Of a stretch of 64,000 bases of DNA, positions 27,468 to 37,290 are shown one piece after another. Below the pieces are notes generated by a model, which did not search any database, was not told where the DNA came from, and worked only from the letters and a program-made list of their open reading frames with translations. The position numbers were made by a program, and so were the translations under genes. This DNA is from Nostoc sp. CHAB 5844 (lineage in GTDB: Bacteria > Cyanobacteriota > Cyanobacteriia > Cyanobacteriales > Nostocaceae). Location of the stretch: the NCBI RefSeq assembly GCF_020829595.1, contig NZ_JAIVFW010000003.1, positions 62,001 to 126,000 on the forward strand, written 5' to 3'. Positions within the stretch are counted from its first letter, which is position 1; every line of letters starts with the position of its first letter.

Positions 27468-27611
27468 ATTACTAAATCTCACACCGTCGCCTGTTTTGCT
27501 AACCGCCAAGACGCAGAAGACCACTTAAGATTTTTGCGGCGAACTATTCCCAACGGAACTTTTGAGATGATGTTTGAACCACCAGATGATGTAAAAGATA
27601 TTGAGGAATAG
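27468..27611 (+). pseudogene. Small gene lacking a start codon
   Basis: A 47-codon frame (ATT ACT AAA then HTVACFANRQDAEDHLRFLR and ending in a run of acidic residues) lies 15 nt after the XRE gene. The position where an ATG would be expected reads ATT. Either it uses a rare ATT start or it is a remnant whose start was lost. No family assigned. Confidence 0.4.
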
Positions 27612-27859
27612 CTCGTACAGCGGTTTAATTTGAGAAGCGATCGCCTAGCCCAACCGGAGCATTGCTAAAAATGTATGATAAGCTTTTGTGCTGACAAGTT
27701 GCACAATTGAAATTTTGGGGAAAAACTTCAAACCCTCTCCCCTGCTCCTCTGCTCCCCTGCCCCCTTGCGGTCTCAACAAGCAAACTTTTGTGATTATTA
27801 GCTTACTGCTCAGTTATTCTTAAAAAGAAGCATCATACATCCATCAAAGGACACTGCAA

Positions 27860-28129
27860 ATGCAAATTAGCATTGAGATACCCGATGACATTGCCCATCA
27901 ACTCGCTAATACCCCTGACCAACTTTCTCGCCGCGCCTTAGAATCGCTGGTGGTTGAAGCTTATCGCCATCGGCAAATTTCTACTGCTCAAGTTCAACGG
28001 CTGTTAAATCTTTCTTCTCGACTGGCTACCGATGCTTTTCTTAAAGCCTATGAAGCTTACCTACCCTACACCGCAGCTGACTTAGAGCAAGACTTACAAG
28101 CTATTGACCAAGCGATTACTCAGCAATGA
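27860..28129 (+). CDS. UPF0175 family antitoxin-like protein
   Basis: An 89-residue protein of the UPF0175 type: an N-terminal strand (ISIEIPDDIAHQLA), then helices with LESLVVEAYRHRQISTAQVQ, which contains the helix-turn-helix. UPF0175 proteins are antitoxins paired with DUF3368 PIN toxins. The following PIN gene overlaps the stop by 4 nt, matching that pairing. AAAGGACACTGCAA precedes the ATG. The antitoxin appears complete while the toxin is cut short. Confidence 0.8.
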   Translation: MQISIEIPDDIAHQLANTPDQLSRRALESLVVEAYRHRQISTAQVQRLLNLSSRLATDAFLKAYEAYLPYTAADLEQDLQAIDQAITQQ

Positions 28130-28416
28130 TAGTCGTTTGTGATACTTCACCTTTGTGCTATCTCATCTTGATTGATTGTGTTGAAATTCTGCCTCAACTT
28201 TTCAGTCGCATCACCATCCCCAATGCTGTCTGCACAGAACTTCTTGCCGAAGGTTCTTACATCCAAGTTCAAAACTGGATTGCCAAACCTCCAAGCTGGT
28301 TAGAGATTCAAACTAACACGCCTCTATATATTGGTAACTTAGGCAAAATTGAAAATGGCATAGTTGTAGTAACAGCTTATGGCGTAATTGAAGATATGAC
28401 CTTTCCATTAACATGA
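28126..28416 (+). CDS. DUF3368-type PIN toxin, truncated
   Basis: The first ~70 residues are a normal PIN start: CDTSPLCYLILIDC with the first catalytic Asp, then LPQLFSRITIPNAVCTELLA with the conserved Glu. Full-length members run to about 150-160 residues and carry two further acidic positions. Here the sequence after NTPLYIGNLG no longer resembles the family and ends at 96 residues. Half of the metal site is therefore missing and RNase activity is unlikely. No remainder of the domain was found up to 28627. Confidence 0.65.
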   Translation: MIVVCDTSPLCYLILIDCVEILPQLFSRITIPNAVCTELLAEGSYIQVQNWIAKPPSWLEIQTNTPLYIGNLGKIENGIVVVTAYGVIEDMTFPLT

Positions 28417-28627
28417 ATAATTTCCGTCTTATTGTTCAACCAATCATTCTGTTCAATTTGATTAAACCTTGGCTTAAGGTATTTTCTCTACCCCAACTAA
28501 CAAGCGGATTTTCTTACCTGATTAGCATCATGAATACCTTGCACAATCATCTATTTTTATCCCTTTGGTCAGACTATTTCTCTTTTTCCTCTGCCTAGAG
28601 TTACAAAAGAAAGATAGTACTATACTG

Positions 28628-30292
28628 TCAACTACCAGAATACTGATTGCGTTGCAAAATCAGATTTTGGCGACGGTTAAGAGGTTTTTGTAATTCCCAG
28701 AGTGAGTAATACTCATCTCGATAAACAAGATTGATCCTGGATTGATATTGAGTGGCTATTTGTTGTCGCCAAGTATCGCTAAGGTTGAGGAAAAAAATCT
28801 GAGTATAGCTATCTGAAATATTAGGAATAATTTGATTCTTGAGCAGCTTAAAACGAACTCGCGGCTCTACAAAATAACTTAAAGAAAAAATATTGCCATA
28901 ATTAATGCCCTCAGCGTCACTAATTAATAATGGACGTGCAGAACGATTAATAATTTGTGCAACTTGGACATTATGGTAACTTACGCCTTTATACCACCAA
29001 GTTTCAGCTTGATAATATACCCGCGAAGAAACTAATCCAGCAATAATTAATAGCAGCATAATTGTTTGCCAGATTCTTCGTCTTGCCAAACTGCCATTAT
29101 AAAGTTGTGTAGCTAACAAATAAGCCACAGCAATTTGCATACCTAAATAAGATGGCAAAAAATATGGCTCAGAACCTAACTTTATGCCATCGTAAATTAA
29201 AGCTGGTAAGATTAACGGTAGTGATGGTACTACTATCAAAATTAAAATAAATAGCCAAATTTTGTAGTTAGTTGTGCGACACAGTAAATAAACAGCACAT
29301 CCTACCAAAATTACAAAAAAAGCCCAAATTAAATAACTTGAAGTGCTGTCTAATGCCAAGTCTACATCAAAAAATATTCTGCTGACCTGTCTTAGCAAAA
29401 ATGGTAATAAAGGTAGTGGTGCTAACTGTATTGATGCGCTATCATTTGAGAGCAAGAACTGAAAAAATTTAGCTAATCCAATAATCATCCAAGGAATAAA
29501 TGCAAAAAAAGCGACAATGGATGCTAATAGATAAGCTCTGACAGTTTTAGTTAACCGAAATCTGGCAATTGTGATTACATAAATGCCATGTGCGATCGCC
29601 ACAAATCCACTCCATATACAGGTGTAGAGACTTAATACTAAAGTGACTGTATAAAGGCTCCAAATAGTAAACTGATCTGGGCTTTGTTGCCTTTTGGCTA
29701 ATTCATCTTCATGTCTAGATTCCAGTCGCAAGGCGCGAATTAGTGAGGCACTGCTGACGATAATAGTGACTAACCAAAGAATATATTCTTGGGCTTCTGT
29801 TGCATATATTAGGTAAACTGGGGAGACTGCGGCAAGTGCGATCGCTAACCAAGGCAGTGATAATGGTACATAAAATAATTCTCGACATAACCAATAAATA
29901 CCAGGAAATACTAACAAGCTAATACAAGCTGATAAACTTCTAATTGCGGTAACTGAATTCCCAAAAATTTCTAACCAAAATCGGGCGATCGTATAATAAA
30001 GTGGTGTACGTTGTGGGTCTTCTTTTGCTAAAGACATAATCGTATCACTCAGTCCTTTTTCTTGATTAATACCTTGGAACTGAGCAAAACTTTCTGGAGT
30101 AATTACACGACTATTAAATAATTGCTGTTTGACTTCTGCAACTGTATAACCAGAAATCCGCAATGATGTATATGTTTCATCATGGGAATAAACTTTGCTG
30201 TCAAGATTAGAGAAGCGAAACAATATAGCCATCACCAGCAAAACAATAATTAAAAACCGCAACCAACTCGGAGTGAGTGTGTTCTGCTGCAT
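28628..30292 (-). CDS. GT39-like multi-spanning membrane protein
   Basis: A 554-residue integral membrane protein with about 11-13 hydrophobic helices. The first loop after helix 1 carries SHDETYTSLR, an acidic position like the catalytic Asp-Glu of PMT/ArnT-type GT-C glycosyltransferases. The C-terminal ~100 residues are soluble. Members of this group transfer sugars from polyprenyl-phosphate donors at the outer face of the membrane. Acceptor unknown. It is downstream of an acyltransferase gene on the same strand (22-bp gap), so the two are probably an operon. Confidence 0.75.
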   Translation of the reverse strand: MQQNTLTPSWLRFLIIVLLVMAILFRFSNLDSKVYSHDETYTSLRISGYTVAEVKQQLFNSRVITPESFAQFQGINQEKGLSDTIMSLAKEDPQRTPLYYTIARFWLEIFGNSVTAIRSLSACISLLVFPGIYWLCRELFYVPLSLPWLAIALAAVSPVYLIYATEAQEYILWLVTIIVSSASLIRALRLESRHEDELAKRQQSPDQFTIWSLYTVTLVLSLYTCIWSGFVAIAHGIYVITIARFRLTKTVRAYLLASIVAFFAFIPWMIIGLAKFFQFLLSNDSASIQLAPLPLLPFLLRQVSRIFFDVDLALDSTSSYLIWAFFVILVGCAVYLLCRTTNYKIWLFILILIVVPSLPLILPALIYDGIKLGSEPYFLPSYLGMQIAVAYLLATQLYNGSLARRRIWQTIMLLLIIAGLVSSRVYYQAETWWYKGVSYHNVQVAQIINRSARPLLISDAEGINYGNIFSLSYFVEPRVRFKLLKNQIIPNISDSYTQIFFLNLSDTWRQQIATQYQSRINLVYRDEYYSLWELQKPLNRRQNLILQRNQYSGS

Positions 30293-30314
30293 AGTTATAT
30301 GAGTTATGAAGATA

Positions 30315-31157
30315 TTAGGGATTGCGATCGCTAGTCAAATTTACGGTCAAAGCTTTTTTAGCAAAACACTTGGGTAAATGCCATCTTGTGAAGTTTTCTA
30401 TATTAGAGATAGTCAAAAAATCAATTGTTTTAAACTGCCGATCAATTGCTGGAAAACTACATATTTTAGCTCCGATACTCAAATAAGCGTGTAAAATTTT
30501 TGGAATTTCTACTTCGCATTTATCTAAGCAAGGTTGAGTGATTTCTAAACAGTATTGCGAATTTGGATAAACTAAAATACTCGAATGCATGAAATTGTTT
30601 TTTTGAAAAAAATGATATGCACAAGCAGCTTGCCTAGGCGATTGTGTCAGTAATGAAGCACAGCCAAAAAAATATTTGTTTTGACTCCAGATGAGATAAT
30701 TTGCTAATCCTTCCCACAGTAATAGCAGCGCTTGACTGTTGCGAAATTCTTTAGCAATGCACGTCCGTCCAACTTCCACAGATGCTTGCAGCACATGATC
30801 AGGAATTGTGCTGAGATTAAACACATCAGCAGCATCAAAACCCAATCCTTGAGATGCCATTTGATAAGTTTGCATCCGATAAGTTCCAATTGTTTGACCA
30901 GTATGTTTGGAAATCAACATTAAATGATGACAAACTTCATCAAACTTGTCTCGATCCATCTGGGTTAGGCTAGAACTAGAAAATCCTAAGCCCAGTTCCA
31001 GATTAAAGACTTCAAACCGCAAGCGGAAGATAGATTCTAATTCTTCTTCAGTCGAGGCCAGCCGCAAGATATACTTATCGGTTTGAAGGACTGGAAAATC
31101 TGTCAAAGAAGAAGAAGGATTGAGTGAGTAATTAATGTTGCGGTAAGAAATTTCCAT
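30315..31157 (-). CDS. OlsB-like GNAT acyltransferase (hemolysin-like family)
   Basis: A 280-residue protein. The region LRLASTEEELESIFRLRFEV, then VCHHLML, TIGTYRM and ASVEVGRTCIAKEFRN, matches the Acetyltransf_5 family, which includes ornithine acyl-ACP N-acyltransferase (OlsB) and AHL-synthase relatives. These use acyl-ACP or acyl-CoA to make lyso-ornithine lipids or similar. No olsA homologue is adjacent, so lipid identity is uncertain. It lies 22 bp upstream of the GT39-like gene; a joint role in an envelope glycolipid is inference. Confidence 0.78.
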   Translation of the reverse strand: MEISYRNINYSLNPSSSLTDFPVLQTDKYILRLASTEEELESIFRLRFEVFNLELGLGFSSSSLTQMDRDKFDEVCHHLMLISKHTGQTIGTYRMQTYQMASQGLGFDAADVFNLSTIPDHVLQASVEVGRTCIAKEFRNSQALLLLWEGLANYLIWSQNKYFFGCASLLTQSPRQAACAYHFFQKNNFMHSSILVYPNSQYCLEITQPCLDKCEVEIPKILHAYLSIGAKICSFPAIDRQFKTIDFLTISNIENFTRWHLPKCFAKKALTVNLTSDRNP

Positions 31158-31368
31158 CTGTCTTCCAACCTAGATGTGCGGAGATATCCTAGTGAATTTA
31201 CGTGCCTGACAAAGCAAACATTCGATGCACTGATAAGCCAAAGTGTTACAGGCGCGATTTTCTAGGATATATTTCCAGAAAGGGTTTCTGATAAATCTTG
31301 ACTTGGTAGCGTGTCAGGTTTATCTGAGAATTCTCGCCAAACCTCTTCTGAAAACAGTTTTGATTTTC

Positions 31369-31450
31369 CCCATTTCGTCAACAATTCCTCTCTCCGTCAT
31401 GATTCGAGAAGCTAGCAGAGTCAACAGAGTGAGAAATGGGGTGTTTTTAT
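31369..31450 (+). terminator. Long hairpin with T-run, possible small-RNA end
   Basis: CCCCATTTC (31369-31377) and GAAATGGGG (31433-31441) can pair to close a loop of about 55 nt, followed by TGTTTTTATT. No protein gene precedes it on this strand. Confidence 0.35.
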
Positions 31451-31574
31451 TATGCATTTGACTTGGAGAAAAATCTGGCAATAAGATACAGATTTTACGA
31501 ATACATGGATTAATTTTGTTGTCAATAGACAATTTTCAGATATATGTCTCCACAAAATTTTAGTAGACAAATGC

Positions 31575-31810
31575 GTAGGTTGGGGAGCCACTGCGGTGAA
31601 GCAGCCCCCATCTTGGCGGTTCCCGTCGTTAGCGCAGCGTTAGCGAGTCTTCTCCCAAAGGGAGACGCTACGCGAACGAGCGTCTGGGGGACTGCTGAAC
31701 CCGAAGGGTGGACGGGTTTCCCGGCTTATAGCAAGTGGCGTTTGAACGCAGTGAAACCCAACATTTACAAGACTTTGAGGTGTTGGGTTTCGTCCCTCAA
31801 CCCAACCTAC
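31575..31810. mobile_element. Inverted-repeat element, GTAGGTTGGG termini
   Basis: GTAGGTTGGG at 31575 and CCCAACCTAC ending at 31810 are 10-bp perfect inverted ends of a 236-bp GC-rich, palindrome-filled segment. Open frames across it are repeat sequence. The same ends occur at 52396-52488, and similar motifs lie near 55375-55570. The rest of 31158-31850 shows no gene. Confidence 0.6.
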
Positions 31811-31850
31811 ATCTGCTGGGTTTTTACTCAGCACTCAGCACTTTGCTATA

Positions 31851-32582
31851 TCAATCACCTTGAGGATAATCATTCCATAAAGTTGTAATCTCACGTAAAC
31901 TTTGGTGATTTCCATTACCTAAAATTACATGATCTAGCAAGGGAATACCCAACAACTGCGCTCCTGCCAATAATTGACGTGTCAATTCTATATCTTCTTG
32001 ACTAGGTTCAACGTTCCCAGAAGGATGGTTGTGGGCGACTATTGCCCGTGTTGCGCCTTGACGAATTACTTCCCGAAAAATTTCCCGTGGTGAAGCTAAG
32101 GTTTCGGTAGCAGTACCAATGGTAATGACTTGTGTACCTAATAAACGGTTTTTAACATCTAATAACAATACAGCAAAACGTTCTTGCGTTTGCCACATTA
32201 AATCTTGACTAAGTGCAGCAGCAGCAGCCATTGGACTATCAATTGGTGTGCGGTCTAGAGGGCGGGATTGAAATGCACGTTTGCCCAGTTCTACCGCAGC
32301 TAGAATGGTTGTGGCTTTTGCCGGGCCAATACCAGGAACTTGCATTAACTCAGCAGGGGTAACTTCTCGTAAAACTGCCAATGGGTCACGTTGATGTTTG
32401 CTTAATTCTTGCAAAAGATATTGTCCCAAACCCACAGCTGAGAGTTTTCCGGGCCCTTGACCAGTGCCTAAAAGAATTGCAATTAACTCCGCTGTCGCTA
32501 AAATTTTAGGGCCATGTGTCATCAAACGCTCACGCGGACGTTCATTTGTGGGGATGTCGGCAATTCTTAGGCAATATGTCAT
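31851..32582 (-). CDS. radC: RadC family JAB/JAMM protein
   Basis: A 243-residue RadC. An N-terminal helix-hairpin-helix ([20 protein letters not shown]) is followed by the JAMM metalloprotease-like domain with HNHPSG and the later Asp in QEDIELT. RadC was once named a DNA repair protein; its true activity is not settled. Size is standard. It is monocistronic and separated from the next upstream gene by about 200 bp. Confidence 0.92.
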   Translation of the reverse strand: MTYCLRIADIPTNERPRERLMTHGPKILATAELIAILLGTGQGPGKLSAVGLGQYLLQELSKHQRDPLAVLREVTPAELMQVPGIGPAKATTILAAVELGKRAFQSRPLDRTPIDSPMAAAAALSQDLMWQTQERFAVLLLDVKNRLLGTQVITIGTATETLASPREIFREVIRQGATRAIVAHNHPSGNVEPSQEDIELTRQLLAGAQLLGIPLLDHVILGNGNHQSLREITTLWNDYPQGD

Positions 32583-32798
32583 AGAAGCATTCAGAAAATA
32601 GTTACCTAGATGGAACTATTTTTAGTTATCCCTTGTTTGCGCTCACAATTATCCTAAATTGAGAAAATCTTTAATTTTGGCATCTCAAGAGGACTCAATG
32701 AGAAATTCAGTCCACTGAAGTGGACTTTTGCTATCAGCCCGGAACTTAACAGTATCCTTTAGTTCCGGGCGGGATATGGTTCTTAAACCGTAGCCCGC

Positions 32799-34844
32799 TT
32801 ACTGCGATATTCGCCAAATCTTGATGGTATTATCCTCGCTGCCGCTGATAATAGTTTTGCCATTAGCAGTAAACGCAACAGATGTCACAGTATTTTCATG
32901 TCCTTTCAATGTTTTGATGACTTCGCCCGTGGCTAAATTCCACAGTTTGATGGTACGATCGCGGCTGGCACTGGCTAAGGTCATGCCATCTGGACTAAAC
33001 GCCACACAAGTAACGGTGTTAGCATGGCCTGTTAAGGTGCGGATGACTTCTCCTGAGGCGACATCCCAAAGTTTGATGGTGCGATCGCGGCTGGCACTGG
33101 CTAAGGTGGTATTATCGGGACTAAAAACCACTGATGTAATTGTATTGGTATTTCCCTTGAGTGTGCGGGCTGGGTCTTCTTGGTAGAGATGCCAAAGTTT
33201 AATGGTTTTATCAAAACTACCACTCGCTAAGTTACGACCATCTGGGCTAATGGTGACTGAACGCACCCAAAATTTATGTCCTTTGAGTGTGCGAATTAGC
33301 TTTCCTGTACCTAAATTCCAAACTTTGAGAGTGTTGTCATCACTACCACTCACCAAAATTTTCCCATTTGGGGTAATGGTTAGTGCTTGAATTGAATCAG
33401 TATGTCCTTCTAGTGTGCGGACAATTTTACCTGTAGTCAAATTCCAGACTTTAATGGTTTGATCATCACTCCCACTTACCAAGGTTTTGCCATTGGGACT
33501 GATAGTTACAGCATTGACTTTTTGCGAATGTCCGTTGAGGGTCAATATTTCTTTTCCTGTGGCAATATTCCACATTTTAATTATGCGATCGCCTTCGCCA
33601 CTGCTCGCAATTGTCCGCCCATCGGGACTAATGGCGACAGATACAACCGATTTTGCTGTACCTGTGAGGGTGTTAGCTAAGGCAATATTTCTCACCGGAA
33701 TATTGAGTGACTGACCGAAAACAACTTCATTTTGATTAGAACTAGAATGTTGCAGCTTCAGTCTCGATAACAAACTAGTTTGAATCTGGCGATATTGTTG
33801 ATACCAAGAATCACTAAATCCAAATAACAGGATAAAAGCAGCAGCTAAAACTAAACTTTTTACGAAAGCATATTTAATAGAAAAAGTTGACCTTGGTTGA
33901 GTCACAGGAAATTTTCCTGATGACTGGCCTGCGGCTGGTAGGGCGCGTGGTAGTGTGGGAATCAAATCTTTGATCACTTCATCGGCTGATTGGTAGCGTT
34001 GGCTTAAGTCTTTTTGCAACAACTTATGCATCACGCCATCCAATTCTGGCGACAACGGACTACGCAAATATTGCCGCCAATTGTTCGCCCAGCCATAGCC
34101 ATGTTCCATCCACAATTGAAAAGGGGATGTTCCCGTTAGCAGATGAAAACAAGTAGCCCCCAAACTGAACAAATCACTAGCTGGGTAAGCTTTACCGTCT
34201 CTGATTTGTTCCAAGGGCGAATAACCATGAGAACCAATGGATGTGCCACTTTTGTTCTTGACTTTCTCGGTTAATTGCTTAGAAGAACCAAAATCAATCA
34301 AGCTTAAGCGTCCATCATAACGACAGCGAATTAAATTTTCTGGTTTAATGTCTCGGTGAATCACACCGCGATCGTGAATGAATTTGAGTACAGGCAGTAA
34401 ATCGAGTAAAATTGCCTGAATTTCATTGGCTTTATAAACTTTGCGCTGTTGTAACTCCTTTAACAAGTTCTGCCCATTAATAAACTGTTGCACCAAATAA
34501 AGGCAGTTATCTTGTTCAAAGTAAGCAATCAGTGTCGGAATTTGCGGATGTTCGCCGAGTTCTTGCAGTCGCTTTGCTTCTTGGGCAAATAACTCCATTG
34601 CTTTTTTCTGCGACCAAGTTCCTTGAAATTTCGGCGCTAATTGCTTAATTACACAAAGTTCATTGAGTTTATCGGTATCTTCTGATAAATAAGTTCTGCC
34701 AAATCCCCCCTCATCGGAAAGCACCCGAATCACTCGGAAGCGATTTCTCAACAGTGGCACTAAAGGGGTGCTACAAGTTTGGCATAACTGCTTGCCTTTG
34801 GGATTTAGGGGATTTGGGCAATCGGGATTTAAGCAGCAGATCAT
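32799..34844 (-). CDS. Ser/Thr protein kinase with C-terminal WD40 propeller
   Basis: A 681-residue kinase of the cyanobacterial STPK-WD40 type. An N-terminal zinc ribbon (CCLNPDCP ... CQTC, residues 3-24) precedes a Hanks kinase domain (about 34-300) with a glycine loop (DEGGFGRTYL), Lys in VIKQL, HRDIKPENL and DFG. A linker and one transmembrane helix (about 325-345) lead to seven WD40 repeats (about 395-680), one complete beta-propeller. It should phosphorylate proteins in response to something bound by the propeller. All catalytic residues appear present. Confidence 0.92.
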   Translation of the reverse strand: MICCLNPDCPNPLNPKGKQLCQTCSTPLVPLLRNRFRVIRVLSDEGGFGRTYLSEDTDKLNELCVIKQLAPKFQGTWSQKKAMELFAQEAKRLQELGEHPQIPTLIAYFEQDNCLYLVQQFINGQNLLKELQQRKVYKANEIQAILLDLLPVLKFIHDRGVIHRDIKPENLIRCRYDGRLSLIDFGSSKQLTEKVKNKSGTSIGSHGYSPLEQIRDGKAYPASDLFSLGATCFHLLTGTSPFQLWMEHGYGWANNWRQYLRSPLSPELDGVMHKLLQKDLSQRYQSADEVIKDLIPTLPRALPAAGQSSGKFPVTQPRSTFSIKYAFVKSLVLAAAFILLFGFSDSWYQQYRQIQTSLLSRLKLQHSSSNQNEVVFGQSLNIPVRNIALANTLTGTAKSVVSVAISPDGRTIASSGEGDRIIKMWNIATGKEILTLNGHSQKVNAVTISPNGKTLVSGSDDQTIKVWNLTTGKIVRTLEGHTDSIQALTITPNGKILVSGSDDNTLKVWNLGTGKLIRTLKGHKFWVRSVTISPDGRNLASGSFDKTIKLWHLYQEDPARTLKGNTNTITSVVFSPDNTTLASASRDRTIKLWDVASGEVIRTLTGHANTVTCVAFSPDGMTLASASRDRTIKLWNLATGEVIKTLKGHENTVTSVAFTANGKTIISGSEDNTIKIWRISQ

Positions 34845-35093
34845 GATCTGACAGGCGCGACTGCATAAAAATTTTTACTAAGTTAACCCCGATATTTCTT
34901 TGGATAGGATTGACTCTCAAGAATGGTAGACCGCGCTGGTACTGGGGCTTGGGGAATTACTTATATAGTCGATTTTGGTAAATGCTAATGAGTTTTCCTC
35001 AATGCTGGAAAACCACGAGAGTCATGAGATGAATTTTATCGATTATATATTAACTTGCTCTACCAACAAACGACATTCGTTATCCATCACATT

Positions 35094-35246
35094 ATGTTGG
35101 TAGCAATTCTAGAGGCTTCCTCCACCATTGCTTCAAGCTCAGGGTCGCTGCTAGTCATCTTGTTAATGATTTTTATTGCATCGCTAGTCTTCGCCATCCT
35201 CTTGTTCCTCTACGTAGGTGTGAATTTCTGGGTTTACTTCAAATAA
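35094..35246 (+). CDS. Candidate 50-aa single-helix membrane protein
   Basis: From the ATG at 35094 the frame encodes 50 residues with one long hydrophobic helix (about residues 17-45) and an aromatic end (VNFWVYFK). The frame is open from a TTG at 35055. No clear ribosome site precedes either start. Unknown function; could be a small membrane protein or chance. Confidence 0.35.
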   Translation: MLVAILEASSTIASSSGSLLVILLMIFIASLVFAILLFLYVGVNFWVYFK

Positions 35247-35399
35247 AAGCTTTCGTGCGATCGCTCGTTCAATATCAAAGGTTGATTTAAAAAATAAACA
35301 TTTGTTACCAGAATTTTCAGGCATTTATTATGTATTAGATGAAAACAATATTGGCTGACTACGGCAGGGATGTGCTGTATTTCTAAACATATTTACTTA

Positions 35400-35628
35400 G
35401 AGGATGTCTGAGAAGTCTCATTTCATACTAGCCTTTGCGACTGAAGTCGCGGCTACACAGACAAAACCCCTCCGGGTTCGCCAGTTGCCTGCGGAGGGAA
35501 ACCCTCCCGCAGCACTGGTCTCACCGCCTACGCGGGTTCAAAAACTTTAATTCTCTATTAGTCCGCGTAGGCGGACTTCGTTTGTATAGTAGCGAATTAT
35601 ATTCGCCCATTACTTTTCAGACATCCTC
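35400..35628. mobile_element. MITE, GAGGATGTCTGA termini with TTA target duplication
   Basis: GAGGATGTCTGAGAAG (35400-35415) and CTTTTCAGACATCCTC (35613-35628) are inverted with one mismatch over 16 bp. Both ends are flanked by TTA in direct orientation (35397-35399 and 35629-35631), like the 3-bp duplication of IS5-group elements. The 229-bp interior has paired palindromes (GTCCGCGTAGGCGGAC-type) and no gene. The rest of 34845-35769 is empty except for the 50-codon frame. Confidence 0.75.
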
Positions 35629-35769
35629 TTATACCAATTGTATGTTCATCTCATTCACCCAATAAAAGCAGCGAATATACCAAACCAACTACTTTAAGTT
35701 AAAAATGTCATAGTCATCTGTCTGTTGTAAATCCAAATGACAAATGACCAATGACAAAGGACGATTTAG

Positions 35770-36195
35770 CTAAGGCTTTTGCGTAGCGATCGCCAATTTT
35801 GCACCTGGTACTTGTCGTACTTGATCCATCACCGCCACCACCTTACCATGCGTGACTGTTTCATCAGCATTCACAACTACTAATGCTTCTTGGTTATTAC
35901 CTACCAAGGTACGCAATTGTCCTGCTAAACCATCAACAGTAGTGGGTTGGCGGTTGACACTTACTGTTCCATCTTTATCTACCGTGACGGTAATTTTGGC
36001 TGGAACTTGCTGCTGTCTGGCTGTCGCCGCTTTCGGTAAGTTAACTGGCAAACCTTCTGAACGAGTTAAAAAGAGCGTTGACATGATAAAAAATGTCAAA
36101 ATCGCAAATATCACATCAATCATCGGTACGATGTTAATTTGCGGTGGTAAATCTGGCTCATCTTGTAGACGCATAGGTTCTGTCTCCTCGTTCAT
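35770..36195 (-). CDS. exbD: ExbD/TolR-family biopolymer transport protein
   Basis: A 141-residue protein. A short cytoplasmic N-terminus ends in INIVPMIDVIFAILTFFIM, the single helix with the proton-carrying Asp. The periplasmic domain follows (KAATARQQQV to the end). ExbD works with ExbB to energise TonB or related systems. The start may be ATG 36174 (MRLQDEP) rather than 36195. It overlaps the exbB gene by up to 38 nt, so they are co-translated. No tonB or receptor gene is in the window. Confidence 0.9.
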   Translation of the reverse strand: MNEETEPMRLQDEPDLPPQINIVPMIDVIFAILTFFIMSTLFLTRSEGLPVNLPKAATARQQQVPAKITVTVDKDGTVSVNRQPTTVDGLAGQLRTLVGNNQEALVVVNADETVTHGKVVAVMDQVRQVPGAKLAIATQKP

Positions 36196-36814
36196 AGCGG
36201 CGACGATAGAGTAGCTCTAATTGTCCACCATATTCTTGCATTGCGGCAATCTGGCGTTGGTATAGCCCGCGAAAGGTGTTAGCAAATAAAAGTGTAAAAA
36301 TAGCTACGATCAATCCTGAAGCTGTAGACACCAGCGCTTCACTAATACCTGCTGTGACTCCTGCGGTTTTCGTACCTCCCACATCACCCAGGTTTAATGA
36401 GCCAAAAGACACAATCAGCCCCAACACAGTACCTAGTAGACCTAAAAGTGGTGCTAAACCAATAATTGTGTCAAAAATATTTTGAAACCGTTTGAGAACT
36501 GGGATTTCGGCTTGCGCTTCACTTTCTAGCGCCAGACGAAATTCTTCTGGGGTTGGTTCTTCTAGTTGCAGTGCAGAAAGAAAAATGCGTGCTACAGGTA
36601 AATCTGCATTTTTTTGCAACTTATCCAAAGCACCAACAACATTATCCAGGCGGTAGAGATTCAACACTTCTCGAACTACACGGTTTTGTCGAGTATTAAT
36701 CCGATACCAAAAACGCACTCGCTCGATAATTAAGGCGATCGCCACCACACTAAAGGCCAGCAGAGGCCACATGACTACGCCACCTGCTACAAACAAATCA
36801 TACATGGGCATCAA
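36158..36814 (-). CDS. exbB: ExbB/TolQ/MotA-family proton channel
   Basis: A 218-residue protein with three transmembrane helices (about residues 10-30, 112-135 and 150-175). The conserved pore block is LLGLLGTVLGLI and AGISEALVSTASGLIVAI. It forms the proton-conducting pentamer that surrounds ExbD helices. It is the first gene of a two-gene operon with exbD. Substrate of the transport system is unknown. Confidence 0.9.
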   Translation of the reverse strand: MMPMYDLFVAGGVVMWPLLAFSVVAIALIIERVRFWYRINTRQNRVVREVLNLYRLDNVVGALDKLQKNADLPVARIFLSALQLEEPTPEEFRLALESEAQAEIPVLKRFQNIFDTIIGLAPLLGLLGTVLGLIVSFGSLNLGDVGGTKTAGVTAGISEALVSTASGLIVAIFTLLFANTFRGLYQRQIAAMQEYGGQLELLYRRRYERGDRTYASTR

Positions 36815-37290
36815 TATCTCTAAGAACTAAATGGACAACGTTACAGCTAGACTAACAGTTTATGCATCCTAAATGATATACCTTATCAATAAGGAATATA
36901 AAAAATCAAAAGCTCTGTCAAGTTAAATTTACTTTTGATGACATAATTATTAACACTATATGAATGACCAAGTAGCTCAAACCCTTGTATTTGACGTATT
37001 ATCCTACTCATAAATCTGATAAAAACCAATTCAGATATTCTCTAAACTTTATTGCTTGACTTTTGTGACTGAATATTTAGGCTTGAATACATAACTAATA
37101 ACAAATTGCAATAGAGGAGCATCGCAGAGAATAAACAAGTGTGTAGCGTTGGTCTAGAAGCGATCGCCTGACTTTGAGAGTTACAGTATATCTTGAGTGC
37201 CGACTCACCCAAAGCCAAACAAATCAAATCATTTTGGGTTGTAAGATACGACTACAAAAGATATGTCCTATTTTTTATTCTTGAGCGTCT
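36815..37290. other. Intergenic region, no gene seen
   Basis: AT-rich sequence with no credible reading frame. It separates divergent genes and should hold both promoters. Confidence 0.45.

Noticed and set aside
28413-28598. 61-codon frame after the truncated PIN toxin
   Set aside because: It does not resemble the missing half of the PIN domain and has no ribosome site; only low-complexity hydrophobic sequence.
31544-31888. 114-codon frame
   Set aside because: It crosses the GTAGGTTGGG element and the end of radC on the other strand; repeat-derived.
35435-35665. 76-codon frame
   Set aside because: It sits within the 35400-35628 MITE and consists of its palindromes.
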